Source: Actinomycetes bacterium
GTDB lineage: Bacteria > Actinomycetota > Actinomycetes > Nanopelagicales > Nanopelagicaceae
Length of the DNA: 64,000 nt
Direction of reading: 5' to 3'
NCBI GenBank assembly: GCA_947383695.1
Contig: OX376642.1
Location: 1,054,001-1,118,000 of the forward strand
Both the position numbers and the translations under genes were made by a program. This document shows positions 8,261 to 16,311 of this stretch, piece after piece. Every line of letters begins with the position of its first letter. The first letter of the stretch is position 1. The notes beneath the pieces were generated by a model. The model was not told the DNA's origin, did no database searches, and was given only the letters and a program-made list of their open reading frames with translations.

Positions 8261-9016
8261 TCAGCGAGGTGAAATAACCGCTGTGCCCTTTTCATGATCA
8301 AGGATAGTTAAGGTGTGATTTGGCAAGGATTTAGCGAAATCTTCCGCCAACTTTCTTTCACCATCTCGCTTTACATCATCAATAATTATTACAGCCTTTG
8401 CTGACAACTTATCCTTGAACTCTTTTAGAGCTGGGTATCTAGCCTCTGGATTTTTGGACCCTGGTGGGCCATCCACAATAAGTAGATCAATCTTCTTCAA
8501 ATCCTTAATCATTGAAAGGTCATACCATTCAGAACCATTTGCATATGGACGCAATGGAGCAATACGAATTTCAGCTCCACGAACTTTGTGCTCCTTCAGA
8601 AGTTCGCGGGTCTTGCCACCAAACTCTTCTGAGTTATCGATGCTAACAACTTTGCGTGCCCCTGATTTAGCGGTCACTAATGTTGATACGCCTGATCCAA
8701 GTTCCACAACAAGTGATGGTCGATTCTTCTTGACCATTTCAGAAATAAATAGAAGTAAATCAGGTGAAGCAGCCCAGCTACGAGTTGGAGGGATTGCTGA
8801 TTTAAATTGCAGCAGGTTAGTTAATTGAATAAATGCTTCTGTCTGGCGATAAGCGGTCATTGAAAGTTTCTTACCCTCAAGTGCTGCTTTATTAATCTCT
8901 CGTGATATCTGCTCGCTCTTTTTTGACACTTTGCCATGCAGCGCTCTTAGTGAGCGAATGCAATAAAGGGTTCCGATGAAAATCAGGAAAAGTAAGAGCA
9001 AATTGAGGATTTTCAT
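8261..9016 (-). CDS. Membrane-anchored class I methyltransferase-like protein
   Basis: A 251-residue protein with an N-terminal transmembrane helix (residues 3-23), a basic helical spacer and a Rossmann methyltransferase domain. Motif I reads VVELGSGVSTLV, followed by VVSIDNS, a DLLIVDGPPG strand and AVIIIDDV. This is the Methyltransf_24-like pattern also found in surface-polysaccharide clusters. The GPPG loop following the acidic strand is typical. The anchor places the enzyme on the inner face of the membrane. Substrate unknown. It heads the unit with the next methyltransferase. Confidence 0.8.
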   Translation of the reverse strand: MKILNLLLLFLIFIGTLYCIRSLRALHGKVSKKSEQISREINKAALEGKKLSMTAYRQTEAFIQLTNLLQFKSAIPPTRSWAASPDLLLFISEMVKKNRPSLVVELGSGVSTLVTAKSGARKVVSIDNSEEFGGKTRELLKEHKVRGAEIRIAPLRPYANGSEWYDLSMIKDLKKIDLLIVDGPPGSKNPEARYPALKEFKDKLSAKAVIIIDDVKRDGERKLAEDFAKSLPNHTLTILDHEKGTAVISPR

Positions 9017-9022
9017 GCTTTA

Positions 9023-9028
9023 AGTGTA
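9023..9028 (-). promoter_or_regulatory. Leaderless-type -10 box (TACACT)
   Basis: TACACT ends 6 nt before the ATG at 9016 of the membrane-anchored methyltransferase gene. Confidence 0.5.
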
Positions 9029-9088
9029 ACGGCATGAATAAACGTTATAAAAGAGAAACATCAGAGGGTGAGTTACATCCTTTTTACA

Positions 9089-9117
9089 TTGTCTGCCGAT
9101 GGGGCAATCCGTAGCCT
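9089..9117 (+). promoter_or_regulatory. Full leaderless promoter of GH13 gene
   Basis: TTGTCT (9089-9094), a 17-bp spacer and TAGCCT (9112-9117) form a good two-element promoter; TAGCCT ends 6 nt before the ATG at 9124, so transcription should begin at the start codon. Confidence 0.65.
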
Positions 9118-9123
9118 GACACC

Positions 9124-10731
9124 ATGAAATCCTCGCCGTGGTGGAAAGAAGCCGCTATCTATCAGATCTACCCACGGTCTTTTTTTGATAGCAATGGCGA
9201 TGGCGAAGGTGACTTACAAGGAATTACCTCAAAGCTTCAGTATGTCCAAGAATTAGGCGTAGATGCGATCTGGTTAAGTCCTTTCTATACATCACCTAAT
9301 AAGGATGGTGGCTACGACGTTGCCGATCCTCGTGATGTCGATCCGCGTTTTGGAAATCTTGATGATGCGAAAAAACTCATTGAAGTTGCTCATTCATTAG
9401 GTTTAAAGGTCTTGGTTGATGTTGTGCCCAACCATTTCTCAGATCAACATGTCTGGTTTCAGCAGGCGTTGAAAGCTGGACGTGGCTCTGCCGAGCGTGC
9501 TCGTTTTCATTTCTATGATGCAAACGAAGATGGAACTCCCCCAAATAACTGGATCTCACTTTTTGGTGGTCCGTCTTGGACACAGGTAGAGGATGGTCAG
9601 TACTACCTACACCTCTTTGATTCTTCACAACCTGATCTCAACTGGGAAAATCCAGAAGTAGCTAGCGATTACGAAGTTACATTGCGCTTTTGGTTAGACC
9701 TTGGTGTTGATGGTTTCCGCATCGATGTTGCACACGGCTTAGTGAAAGAGAATTTGTTAACTAACCATCCTGATCCGCAAGGAATCAGTGATGCTTTGCG
9801 ACTTGATGTTTCGATGGATCCAGAGATTCGGTATGCACTTCTTCCAACCGTTCCTTATTTTGATCGTCAAGGCGTGCATGAAATTTATCGTAATTGGAGA
9901 AAACTTTTTGATTCATACAAGGATCGCGAAATCATGGCCGTTGCTGAGGCGTGGGTTCATCCTCCGGTAAATGCAACTAGATACGTACGAAGCGATGAGC
10001 TCCATCAGGTCTTTAACTTTGATTTACTGGATGCGCCTTTCAAAGCTGATTTCCTTTTTGGCGTGGTAACTCGTTCTATTGAACTTATGGATTCGGTTGG
10101 CGCACTTCCTACCTGGGCATTAAGTAATCATGATTCGCCACGAGTTGCTTCTCGAATCGGAGAAATTCAAGCACGTGCGCTTGCACTCTTTGTGATGGCA
10201 TTGCCTGGCTCTTGTTATGTATTTGCAGGGCAAGAACTTGGATTACCAGATGGTGAAATTCCAGATAGTTCTCGACAGGATCCGATTTATTTCAGAACAA
10301 AGGGAGCGCAAAAGGGTCGTGATGGTGCGCGTGTTCCACTTCCTTGGAGCGGTGAAACAGCTCCATTTGGATTTACTACAGGAAAGCCATGGTTACCGCT
10401 TACCGACAAATGGAAAGAGCTCACAGTAGATAAGCAAAGCGTTGACCCAAAGAGCACCTTGAATCTTTATCGCAGTGCGTTAAAACTTCGTGCCGATCAC
10501 CTAACCACACAAGGATCAATCACTTGGCTGGAGTCGCCAGAACATGGCGCAAAGAGTTCATCATTGCTGGCTGTTCGTCGAGGAAATGTTTCGATTTATA
10601 TGAATCTGTCAGAATCTCCGATTGAGGTAGAGATCACTGGCAAGTTGCTAATTATGAGCGCGGGAACAGTTGACGGTCGGGATGGAAAGATGACGATTCC
10701 AGCGGTTTCAACTATCTGGGTACATCACTAA
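9124..10731 (+). CDS. GH13 alpha-glucosidase
   Basis: A 535-residue retaining glycosidase of the oligo-1,6-glucosidase/alpha-glucosidase subgroup that releases glucose from short alpha-glucans or maltose-type sugars. The four GH13 motifs are visible: DVVPNH (residues 99-104), GFRIDVAHG with nucleophile D201, VAEAWV with acid/base E275, and SNHDSP with D337. No signal peptide, so it acts on imported sugar. No transporter is adjacent. A LacI regulator 6 kb away could control it, but nothing in the promoter shows that. Confidence 0.92.
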   Translation: MKSSPWWKEAAIYQIYPRSFFDSNGDGEGDLQGITSKLQYVQELGVDAIWLSPFYTSPNKDGGYDVADPRDVDPRFGNLDDAKKLIEVAHSLGLKVLVDVVPNHFSDQHVWFQQALKAGRGSAERARFHFYDANEDGTPPNNWISLFGGPSWTQVEDGQYYLHLFDSSQPDLNWENPEVASDYEVTLRFWLDLGVDGFRIDVAHGLVKENLLTNHPDPQGISDALRLDVSMDPEIRYALLPTVPYFDRQGVHEIYRNWRKLFDSYKDREIMAVAEAWVHPPVNATRYVRSDELHQVFNFDLLDAPFKADFLFGVVTRSIELMDSVGALPTWALSNHDSPRVASRIGEIQARALALFVMALPGSCYVFAGQELGLPDGEIPDSSRQDPIYFRTKGAQKGRDGARVPLPWSGETAPFGFTTGKPWLPLTDKWKELTVDKQSVDPKSTLNLYRSALKLRADHLTTQGSITWLESPEHGAKSSSLLAVRRGNVSIYMNLSESPIEVEITGKLLIMSAGTVDGRDGKMTIPAVSTIWVHH

Positions 10732-10747
10732 CTGACACAATACCGCC

Positions 10748-11659
10748 ATGGAATCTACGACTACATGGTTATTGACTCTGGGCATACTTTCGCTCGTTAT
10801 TGTCTTTGACTTGACTCTTGCGATTATTCGACGCAATAAAGAGACAACAATGACAGAAGCTGGAATATGGACAGTTATATATGTAGCCGCAGCAATTGCA
10901 TTTGGAATCTTGATGCCAAACTGGACGACAGATGCAAATGCTCAAAAAGAGTTTTTTGCTGGATGGTTAACTGAGTACGCACTATCAGTAGACAACATCT
11001 TTGTATTTGTCATCATCCTCAGCAGATTGCAGGTAGAAAAGACAAAGCAACAACTAGTTCTACTACTTGGAATCATCATTGCTTTGGTACTACGTGGTGG
11101 ATTTATTGCTGCGGGTAGCGCAATCATTGAAAAGTTCTCAGGTGCATTCTTTATCTTCGGCGCATTCCTTATCTTCACCGCTTACCGCCTCCTAGTTGAG
11201 GATGAAGGCGAAGAGGAATGGAAGGAAGATCGATTGGTCACCTTCTTGCGTTCCAAGGGTGCAACAACATTTGTCATCGCTCTAGTTTCCTTAGGCTTCA
11301 CCGACCTGGTCTTTGCTTTGGATTCAATTCCTGCGATCTTTGGAATTACACGAGATCCATACATCGTTGTCTGCGCGAACATCTTTGCCCTGATGGGACT
11401 TCGCCAGCTGTACTTCTTATTACAAGGTTTATTGCAACGCTTGGTTTATCTGTCCAAGGGGCTTTCCTTCATCCTGGCCTTCATCGGCTTCAAGATGTTT
11501 ATTGAAGCTTTCCATGGCATTGGAATTCATGAGATTGCAGGCGTGAAGCTTCCACATGTGGCAATCGAAGTTAGCCTCTTTGTAATCGTTGCGGCGTTAA
11601 CAGTCACAGCGGTGGCAAGTCTTACGGCTACACGAAAGGATGGAAGCGAGATCGTTTAA
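10748..11659 (+). CDS. TerC-family integral membrane protein
   Basis: A 303-residue membrane protein with about eight or nine helices and the TerC signature EYALSVDNIFVF (near residues 76-87) plus a second acidic FALDSIPAIF motif near residue 192. The paired Asp/Asn residues in the membrane are typical of the TerC/Alx family, which is linked to manganese export during metalation of secreted proteins. The CACAAT sequence 6 nt before the ATG may be a weak promoter, or it is read through from the glucosidase gene 16 bp upstream. The 3' end overlaps the convergent hpf gene by 4 bp. Confidence 0.92.
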   Translation: MESTTTWLLTLGILSLVIVFDLTLAIIRRNKETTMTEAGIWTVIYVAAAIAFGILMPNWTTDANAQKEFFAGWLTEYALSVDNIFVFVIILSRLQVEKTKQQLVLLLGIIIALVLRGGFIAAGSAIIEKFSGAFFIFGAFLIFTAYRLLVEDEGEEEWKEDRLVTFLRSKGATTFVIALVSLGFTDLVFALDSIPAIFGITRDPYIVVCANIFALMGLRQLYFLLQGLLQRLVYLSKGLSFILAFIGFKMFIEAFHGIGIHEIAGVKLPHVAIEVSLFVIVAALTVTAVASLTATRKDGSEIV

Positions 11660-11997
11660 ATCTCTGTTTTCATCTTTCGTAAAGTGTCGCGGTTGTAATC
11701 CTTAGATTTCTCATGGATTTTTCTGATCTGCAATGCAAAAGCTTTAATTGCAGCATCAAAAGCAGCTAGATCATTGAACTCTGCAGCCTCTGCTCGAATC
11801 AACGGCCCAGCTCCATGAGTAGTTAATACAACTTTATGGTTGTGCTTTCCCTGATGGGGATTTGCTTCATGAAGAACTTCAACTTCGACGCGATCGATGA
11901 CAACACTAAATCGCTCCATGCTGTTGAGTTTTTCAGTTGCGATATCTTTGAAATCTTCTGCTAAATCTGCGTTGCGTGTATGAATTTGTATCTTCAT
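11656..11997 (-). CDS. Short-type ribosome hibernation factor (RaiA/HPF domain)
   Basis: A 113-residue S30AE-domain protein: MKIQIHTRNADL start, a TEKLNSMERF helix, VEVLHE and HNHKVVLTTHGAG strands, and a DAAIKAFALQIRKI helix. It should bind the 30S decoding region in stationary cells. The C-terminal dimerisation domain that makes the long HPF of most actinobacteria is absent, and only about 25 residues follow the core. In most actinobacteria a long hpf lies between comF and secA; in this window that place (26458-26499) is empty. Confidence 0.88.
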   Translation of the reverse strand: MKIQIHTRNADLAEDFKDIATEKLNSMERFSVVIDRVEVEVLHEANPHQGKHNHKVVLTTHGAGPLIRAEAAEFNDLAAFDAAIKAFALQIRKIHEKSKDYNRDTLRKMKTEI

Positions 11998-11998
11998 A

Positions 11999-12382
11999 CT
12001 AAAAGGGTAGTACTAAGACCACCGCTGTCGCTAGGGCTGCAAGAAGAAAAGATTTTCCAAGGATTACTAGCGCGGTCTTACGATCTGCAGCTCGGTCTTC
12101 CTTGCTTGCAACGCGCTTAATGTCACCCAACTTGCCGACGTTGAAGGTTCCAGCAAAGCCATAGGCTAGACAAAACTTGGAACGCGATTGCACAAAACCA
12201 ACAGATGCAACCATCAATGGAAAGAAAATACCTAAGCGAATTTCAGTTGGGGTGTCTACCGTCGAAAAAGTTAATAAAGTAACGACTGTAAAAAACAATC
12301 CAACAAGTGCGACTAATTGCCTTCTGCGAACTTCACCCTTGCCGATATTGCAGCTTCCGGGAATGTATTGAACCTCAGGCAT
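11999..12382 (-). CDS. Conserved-looking integral membrane protein, unknown
   Basis: A 127-residue protein with a short N-terminal cytoplasmic part (a GSCNIGKGEVRRRQ stretch), three or four hydrophobic segments, and a central SKFCLAYGFAGTFNVGKLG motif between them. The ATG at 12382 is chosen because it overlaps the stop of the tiny upstream ORF as ATGCCTGA, giving translational coupling; ATGs at 12394 and 12427 are alternatives. I do not recognise the family. It is followed 1 nt later by hpf. Confidence 0.65.
   Translation of the reverse strand: MPEVQYIPGSCNIGKGEVRRRQLVALVGLFFTVVTLLTFSTVDTPTEIRLGIFFPLMVASVGFVQSRSKFCLAYGFAGTFNVGKLGDIKRVASKEDRAADRKTALVILGKSFLLAALATAVVLVLPF
12004..12009 (-). 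promoter_or_regulatory. Leaderless-type -10 box (TACCCT), hpf
   Basis: TACCCT lies inside the end of the upstream gene and ends 6 nt before the hpf ATG at 11997; the upstream stop codon falls within those 6 nt. Confidence 0.5.
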
Positions 12383-12524
12383 CTTCAAATTCATCTTCGT
12401 CGACCCATGTATCAGCAACAGACTCATCCTGGTGTTCTACCCATGACAAGAATGTGGTGACTGCACGAAATGCCAGCACCGTCACAGTCAACGCTGCGAA
12501 GGTTCGACGAATGGCTTTCAACAT
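12375..12524 (-). CDS. 49-residue membrane miniprotein, coupled to next gene
   Basis: A short frame begins at ATG 12524 and encodes 49 residues: a basic start (MLKAIRRTFA), one hydrophobic helix of about 18 residues, and a very acidic tail (WVDEDEFEDA). A TATTTT hexamer exactly 6 nt before the ATG, and the 8-nt ATGCCTGA overlap with the next gene, support that it is translated. It has no relative that I recognise. Possibly a small membrane subunit of the protein encoded downstream. Confidence 0.6.
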   Translation of the reverse strand: MLKAIRRTFAALTVTVLAFRAVTTFLSWVEHQDESVADTWVDEDEFEDA

Positions 12525-12530
12525 AGGATA

Positions 12531-12536
12531 AAAATA
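12531..12536 (-). promoter_or_regulatory. Leaderless-type -10 box (TATTTT), miniprotein operon
   Basis: TATTTT ends 6 nt before the ATG at 12524. It is the only promoter candidate for the miniprotein, the membrane protein and possibly hpf. Confidence 0.45.
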
Positions 12537-12558
12537 CTCGCTATTGCTGAAAAAATCT

Positions 12559-13614
12559 CTATAGAGAGCCGAGAGCTAGTTCTATGTCCTGCCAAATATC
12601 CTCGACATGCTCACATCCCACTGAGAGTCGAATTAACTGTTCTGGCACAGATGGACTTTCGAGTGCCCAACGGCGTCGGCGCTCCCATAAGGATTCAATG
12701 CCACCGAGGCTGGTTGCATGAGTGATTAAACGAGAAGATTCGCAAACCTTCTCTGCTTGTTCAGCGGTTCCATCAACTTCAAAGGAGATAACCGCACCAA
12801 AACCTGGATAGCGAACCTTGGTGATCTTTCCATGAGCCTGAAGACGGGTCACAAGTTGCTGTGCATTCTTCTCAGCTGCTCTAAATCGCACCGGGAAGGA
12901 ACGAATGCCGCGCAGAGCAAGCCATGCTTCAAAGGGCCCAGGGATAGAACCGTTGAATCTGCGAGCTTCTTCTAACCGCTTGAATAAAGTTGGGTCAGAG
13001 ATTGAAAGTGAGCCAAGAACAACATCACTATGGCCTGCTAAAAACTTTGTTACTGAATGCATCACGATGTCAGCACCCATAGATAATGGTTGTTGAACCA
13101 GTGGAGTAGCAAAAGTGTTATCGACACCGACGCCAACAGTTAATTTCTTTGCTGCTGAAATAAGTGCAGGCAGATCTGCAAGATCAAGACATGGATTGGT
13201 TGGAGATTCCAGCCACAACAATGCAGCGCCTTTCATCGCACCAATAACTTCTTCAGTATTTGTAATATCTACAAAACGTACTTCAAGACGACCTGATGCA
13301 TGATGTTGATTGAGCAATCCCATTGTTCCGCTGTAACCCTGATTAGATGCGACAACTGGTGCACCGATTGGCAGGATAGAAAAGACTGCGCTAATTGCAG
13401 CCATTCCAGATGAGAAAGATAGAGTTTCTCCGCCCTCTAATTGTGAGATTGCGGTTTCTAAAGCGCTCCAACTTTCATTTCCATAGCGGCCATAACCAAC
13501 TGGCCCACCTGCATGATAAGTAGAAGAGAAAATCAATGGAGGATTCAATGATGCATCAGGTGCAGCTTCGGGACGTCCTGCTGTAATCGCTGATGTTTCA
13601 GGGTGAAGACTCAT
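12559..13614 (-). CDS. Cys/Met-metabolism PLP enzyme (cystathionine gamma-synthase/lyase family)
   Basis: A 351-residue fold-type I PLP enzyme. The internal aldimine lysine is K190 in HSVTKFLAGHSD, and SFSSGMAAI (residues 66-74) and LESPTNP (135-141) are typical. At 351 residues it is shorter than usual (about 380-400), the shortening being in the N-terminal region. It could be cystathionine gamma-synthase, beta-lyase or methionine gamma-lyase; sequence alone does not separate these. Its promoter box overlaps the stop of the upstream FAD-enzyme gene, and a second C-S lyase-like gene lies nearby. Confidence 0.88.
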   Translation of the reverse strand: MSLHPETSAITAGRPEAAPDASLNPPLIFSSTYHAGGPVGYGRYGNESWSALETAISQLEGGETLSFSSGMAAISAVFSILPIGAPVVASNQGYSGTMGLLNQHHASGRLEVRFVDITNTEEVIGAMKGAALLWLESPTNPCLDLADLPALISAAKKLTVGVGVDNTFATPLVQQPLSMGADIVMHSVTKFLAGHSDVVLGSLSISDPTLFKRLEEARRFNGSIPGPFEAWLALRGIRSFPVRFRAAEKNAQQLVTRLQAHGKITKVRYPGFGAVISFEVDGTAEQAEKVCESSRLITHATSLGGIESLWERRRRWALESPSVPEQLIRLSVGCEHVEDIWQDIELALGSL

Positions 13615-13620
13615 GACTGA

Positions 13621-13626
13621 AGTCTA
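13621..13626 (-). promoter_or_regulatory. -10 box (TAGACT) nested on upstream stop codon
   Basis: TAGACT ends 6 nt before the ATG at 13614; its TAG is the stop codon of the upstream FAD oxidoreductase gene. Confidence 0.55.
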
Positions 13627-15132
13627 ATTGTTAGAAAGGATTGCCATAGCCGCATTATGGCCAGGAATTCCACTTACTCCCCCGCCTCGAACCGCGCCTG
13701 CGCCACAAATGAAGATACGAGGGTCATCGGTTTCGACTCCCCATGACTCTGGTGTTCCATCCTCACGAAATGGCATCGATAGATCTTTATGGAAAATATT
13801 GCCTCGTGGAAGAGAGATCGCCTCTTCAATATCTAGTGGAGTTTTGACCTCAATCGCTGCAATTACATCTTCAATTGGTTCAGCTAAGTATTCATTCAAT
13901 GATGCCAAAGCTGATTTTAGTGCTGCATCACGTGCTGCATCATTATCTGCATCAAACAAAGAGGCCGGTGTATGTAAACCAAAGAGCGTCAAGGTTTGAT
14001 AGCCGGCATCTTGTAGCTCATTACTTAAAATTGAAGGATCGGACAGTGTGTGGCAGTACATCTCGATCGGCATCTTTTCTGACATTACGCCAGCTTGAGC
14101 ATCTTTAAAGACAGATTCAAATTGCGAGAAGGTTTCATTGGCGTGAAAGGTTCCGGCAAAAGCCAGTCGTGGATCAATTCCAGATTTAAGCTGTGGCAAT
14201 CTCTTGAGCAAAATATTTATCTTCATTTGTGAACCATCAAGACTCTTTGGTGGTGGCGTGTCTCGAAGTTTTGCTAAAACCTGCGGCGCAGCGTTGGAAA
14301 GAAGGTAGTCACCCTTTACAACTTCGCCTGATTCAATCGAAACTTCAACTCCTGCCTCAGTGGAAACAACTTGTGTTGCTTTTGAGTTAAGTGAGATCTC
14401 AACTCCACTTTCTGTAGCAACTCTCAATAACTCTTTAACTAGTGCGCCCATTCCGCCCTTAGGTACTTTCCATTCGCCAGTTCCATTACCCATCAAGTGG
14501 TACAAGAAACAAATATTGGCCTGCAGATCAAAGGCTGAAGCAAAGGTTCCAATAAGCGCATCGGTCAGAACGACTCCACGCACTACATCATGACTAAATC
14601 GTTCAGTTATAACTTTGCCTATTGGATCCTCAACCAAGTACTGCCAAATTGGATCTAGATCGATCTGCTTCTTTAACTCACTTCTGGTTTTCAGCGGCTC
14701 AAGCAAGGTGGGAGCAATACGTTCAGCAAACTGGGCAACTTCTGCGTAAAAATCCTGCCAGGCCTGCCCTTCATGCCCAGATGGATCTAACTCATTAAAT
14801 GAATCTGCGGTTTGTTCATCCCATACCCGAGAAACATACAAACCCTTGTTGTCTGCGTATGGGGTGTAACTTGAAACTTCGCGAGAGATGCATTCAAAGG
14901 ACAAACCTAAGTCCTGAACAATCTTGTCTGGTAACAATGCAATCAGATACGAGTATCTAGATAGGTTTGCATCAAATTGAGGAAAGGTGCGCACGCTTTG
15001 CGTGGCCCCACCAATTTCGGGGTTTGCTTCAAGAATTCTGACTGATTTGCCGGCACGAGCTAGATAAGTTGCTGCAACTAAACCATTGTGCCCGCCGCCA
15101 ATAATGACGACATCATATTTCTTACCCTGCAT
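13624..15132 (-). CDS. FAD-dependent phytoene-desaturase-like oxidoreductase
   Basis: A 502-residue flavoprotein with an N-terminal dinucleotide-binding motif VVIIGGGHNGLVAATYLARAG (residues 9-29), the following RILEANPEIGG acidic strand, and a C-terminal FICGAGAVRGGGVSGIPGHNA flavin-contact segment. This combination is typical of the NAD(P)/FAD family related to carotenoid desaturases and to PYROXD2. No carotenoid genes are nearby, so a pigment role is not shown. It starts directly at the end of the upstream aminotransferase gene. Confidence 0.85.
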   Translation of the reverse strand: MQGKKYDVVIIGGGHNGLVAATYLARAGKSVRILEANPEIGGATQSVRTFPQFDANLSRYSYLIALLPDKIVQDLGLSFECISREVSSYTPYADNKGLYVSRVWDEQTADSFNELDPSGHEGQAWQDFYAEVAQFAERIAPTLLEPLKTRSELKKQIDLDPIWQYLVEDPIGKVITERFSHDVVRGVVLTDALIGTFASAFDLQANICFLYHLMGNGTGEWKVPKGGMGALVKELLRVATESGVEISLNSKATQVVSTEAGVEVSIESGEVVKGDYLLSNAAPQVLAKLRDTPPPKSLDGSQMKINILLKRLPQLKSGIDPRLAFAGTFHANETFSQFESVFKDAQAGVMSEKMPIEMYCHTLSDPSILSNELQDAGYQTLTLFGLHTPASLFDADNDAARDAALKSALASLNEYLAEPIEDVIAAIEVKTPLDIEEAISLPRGNIFHKDLSMPFREDGTPESWGVETDDPRIFICGAGAVRGGGVSGIPGHNAAMAILSNN

Positions 15133-16296
15133 TTAAATCGCTCGAGCGATGCGATGTATGGCTTCTGTGATAATTGTTGGGCTTGTTGCAAAGTTGAGGC
15201 GAACATATTGAGAACATTGCTTTCCAAAGGTATGGCCTGCATTGAATGCGACACGTCCTTTTTCAAGCAAGGCGACTGAAGGATCTTCTCCAAGGTTTAG
15301 CGATTCAAGATCCAACCAAGCCAGGTAACTATTATCAGGAATGTGATACTTAACTGATGGAAGTTGAGAACTTAACAACTCCTTAATCATGTGTCGGTTA
15401 TGGTCAAGATTTTCAATAACAGAGTCCAGCCACACCCCACCTTCGGCAAAAGCAACTGCAGTTGCAAATCCTCCTAATAGTGAGGCGCGATAGTGCATCG
15501 CTGGGGCAAGATCATTTAATCTTTTATTCATAACCTCATTTTGAGAAACAATAATTGCGCACTTAAGGCCAGCGATATTCCATCCCTTTGATGCAGCGGT
15601 CACTGCTACTGAAACCGCTTCTGCATCTGCACCAAGTGTTAACATCGGAGTAAAGGTGTTGCCTTTGAATGTAAGTGGTGCGTGAATCTCATCGCTGATA
15701 ATCAGGACCTGGTAACGCTTTGCTAGGGCAACTAAACGAAGTAGCTCCTCTTTGCTGTAGATACGGCCCAGTGGATTATGAGGGCTGCACAATAGGTGCA
15801 CCTTTATTCCGGAGGCATACGCTCTTTCAATGCCATCCCAATTAATAACCCAAGGATTTTTTGATTCATCCCCAGTTCGTTCAAAGGGAACATCCACTAA
15901 ATTTAACTTTGTTTCATTAATCCAGGTATAAAAGTTGTGATAAACAGGAGAGCTAATAAGAATTGAATTTCCAGGCTGAGTAAAGACACGTAAAATTTCG
16001 ACTACAGCAACACCAACATCTGTTGCCGCACGAACTTGTAAGGGATCTACATTCCATCCCCAACGTTCTGCAGCAAACTTTTGAAAACCAAGTCCAAGTT
16101 CTGGAATTGCATCGAGATAACCAAGATCTGATTTAGCAACCATCTCTGTTAACAGTGCACGAATCGGTTCGGCGACTGGGAAATCCATTTCAGCTACAGG
16201 TAACGGAAGTACATCCTGTGGAAACCCTCTCCACTTTGCACTCGTATGGGTTTGCAGTTCTGCAAGATTCGGCGCTGAAACTTGATGGTCACTCAT
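15133..16296 (-). CDS. PatB/MalY-type aminotransferase (probable C-S lyase)
   Basis: A 387-residue fold-type I PLP enzyme. The PLP lysine is in VTAASKGWNIAG, the aspartate partner in IISDEIHAPL, and CSPHNPLGR is the usual anchor. These are features of the PatB/MalY group, which cleaves cystathionine and other S-conjugates. The closing FATS segment and arginine for the carboxylate are present. A TAGCCT box 7 nt upstream of the ATG gives it its own promoter, 15 bp after the LacI-type regulator. Function as cystathionine beta-lyase is likely but not proven. Confidence 0.88.
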   Translation of the reverse strand: MSDHQVSAPNLAELQTHTSAKWRGFPQDVLPLPVAEMDFPVAEPIRALLTEMVAKSDLGYLDAIPELGLGFQKFAAERWGWNVDPLQVRAATDVGVAVVEILRVFTQPGNSILISSPVYHNFYTWINETKLNLVDVPFERTGDESKNPWVINWDGIERAYASGIKVHLLCSPHNPLGRIYSKEELLRLVALAKRYQVLIISDEIHAPLTFKGNTFTPMLTLGADAEAVSVAVTAASKGWNIAGLKCAIIVSQNEVMNKRLNDLAPAMHYRASLLGGFATAVAFAEGGVWLDSVIENLDHNRHMIKELLSSQLPSVKYHIPDNSYLAWLDLESLNLGEDPSVALLEKGRVAFNAGHTFGKQCSQYVRLNFATSPTIITEAIHRIARAI

Positions 16297-16303
16297 GCCG
16301 ATA

Positions 16304-16309
16304 AGGCTA
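16304..16309 (-). promoter_or_regulatory. Leaderless-type -10 box (TAGCCT), patB-like gene
   Basis: TAGCCT ends 7 nt before the ATG at 16296, in the 15-bp gap after the lacI-type gene. Confidence 0.5.
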
Positions 16310-16311
16310 CA

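Noticed and set aside
12551-12567. TCTCTATAGAGA followed by a T-run after the Cys/Met PLP gene
   Set aside because: The stem would be only about 4 bp with a 4-nt loop; too weak to call a terminator.
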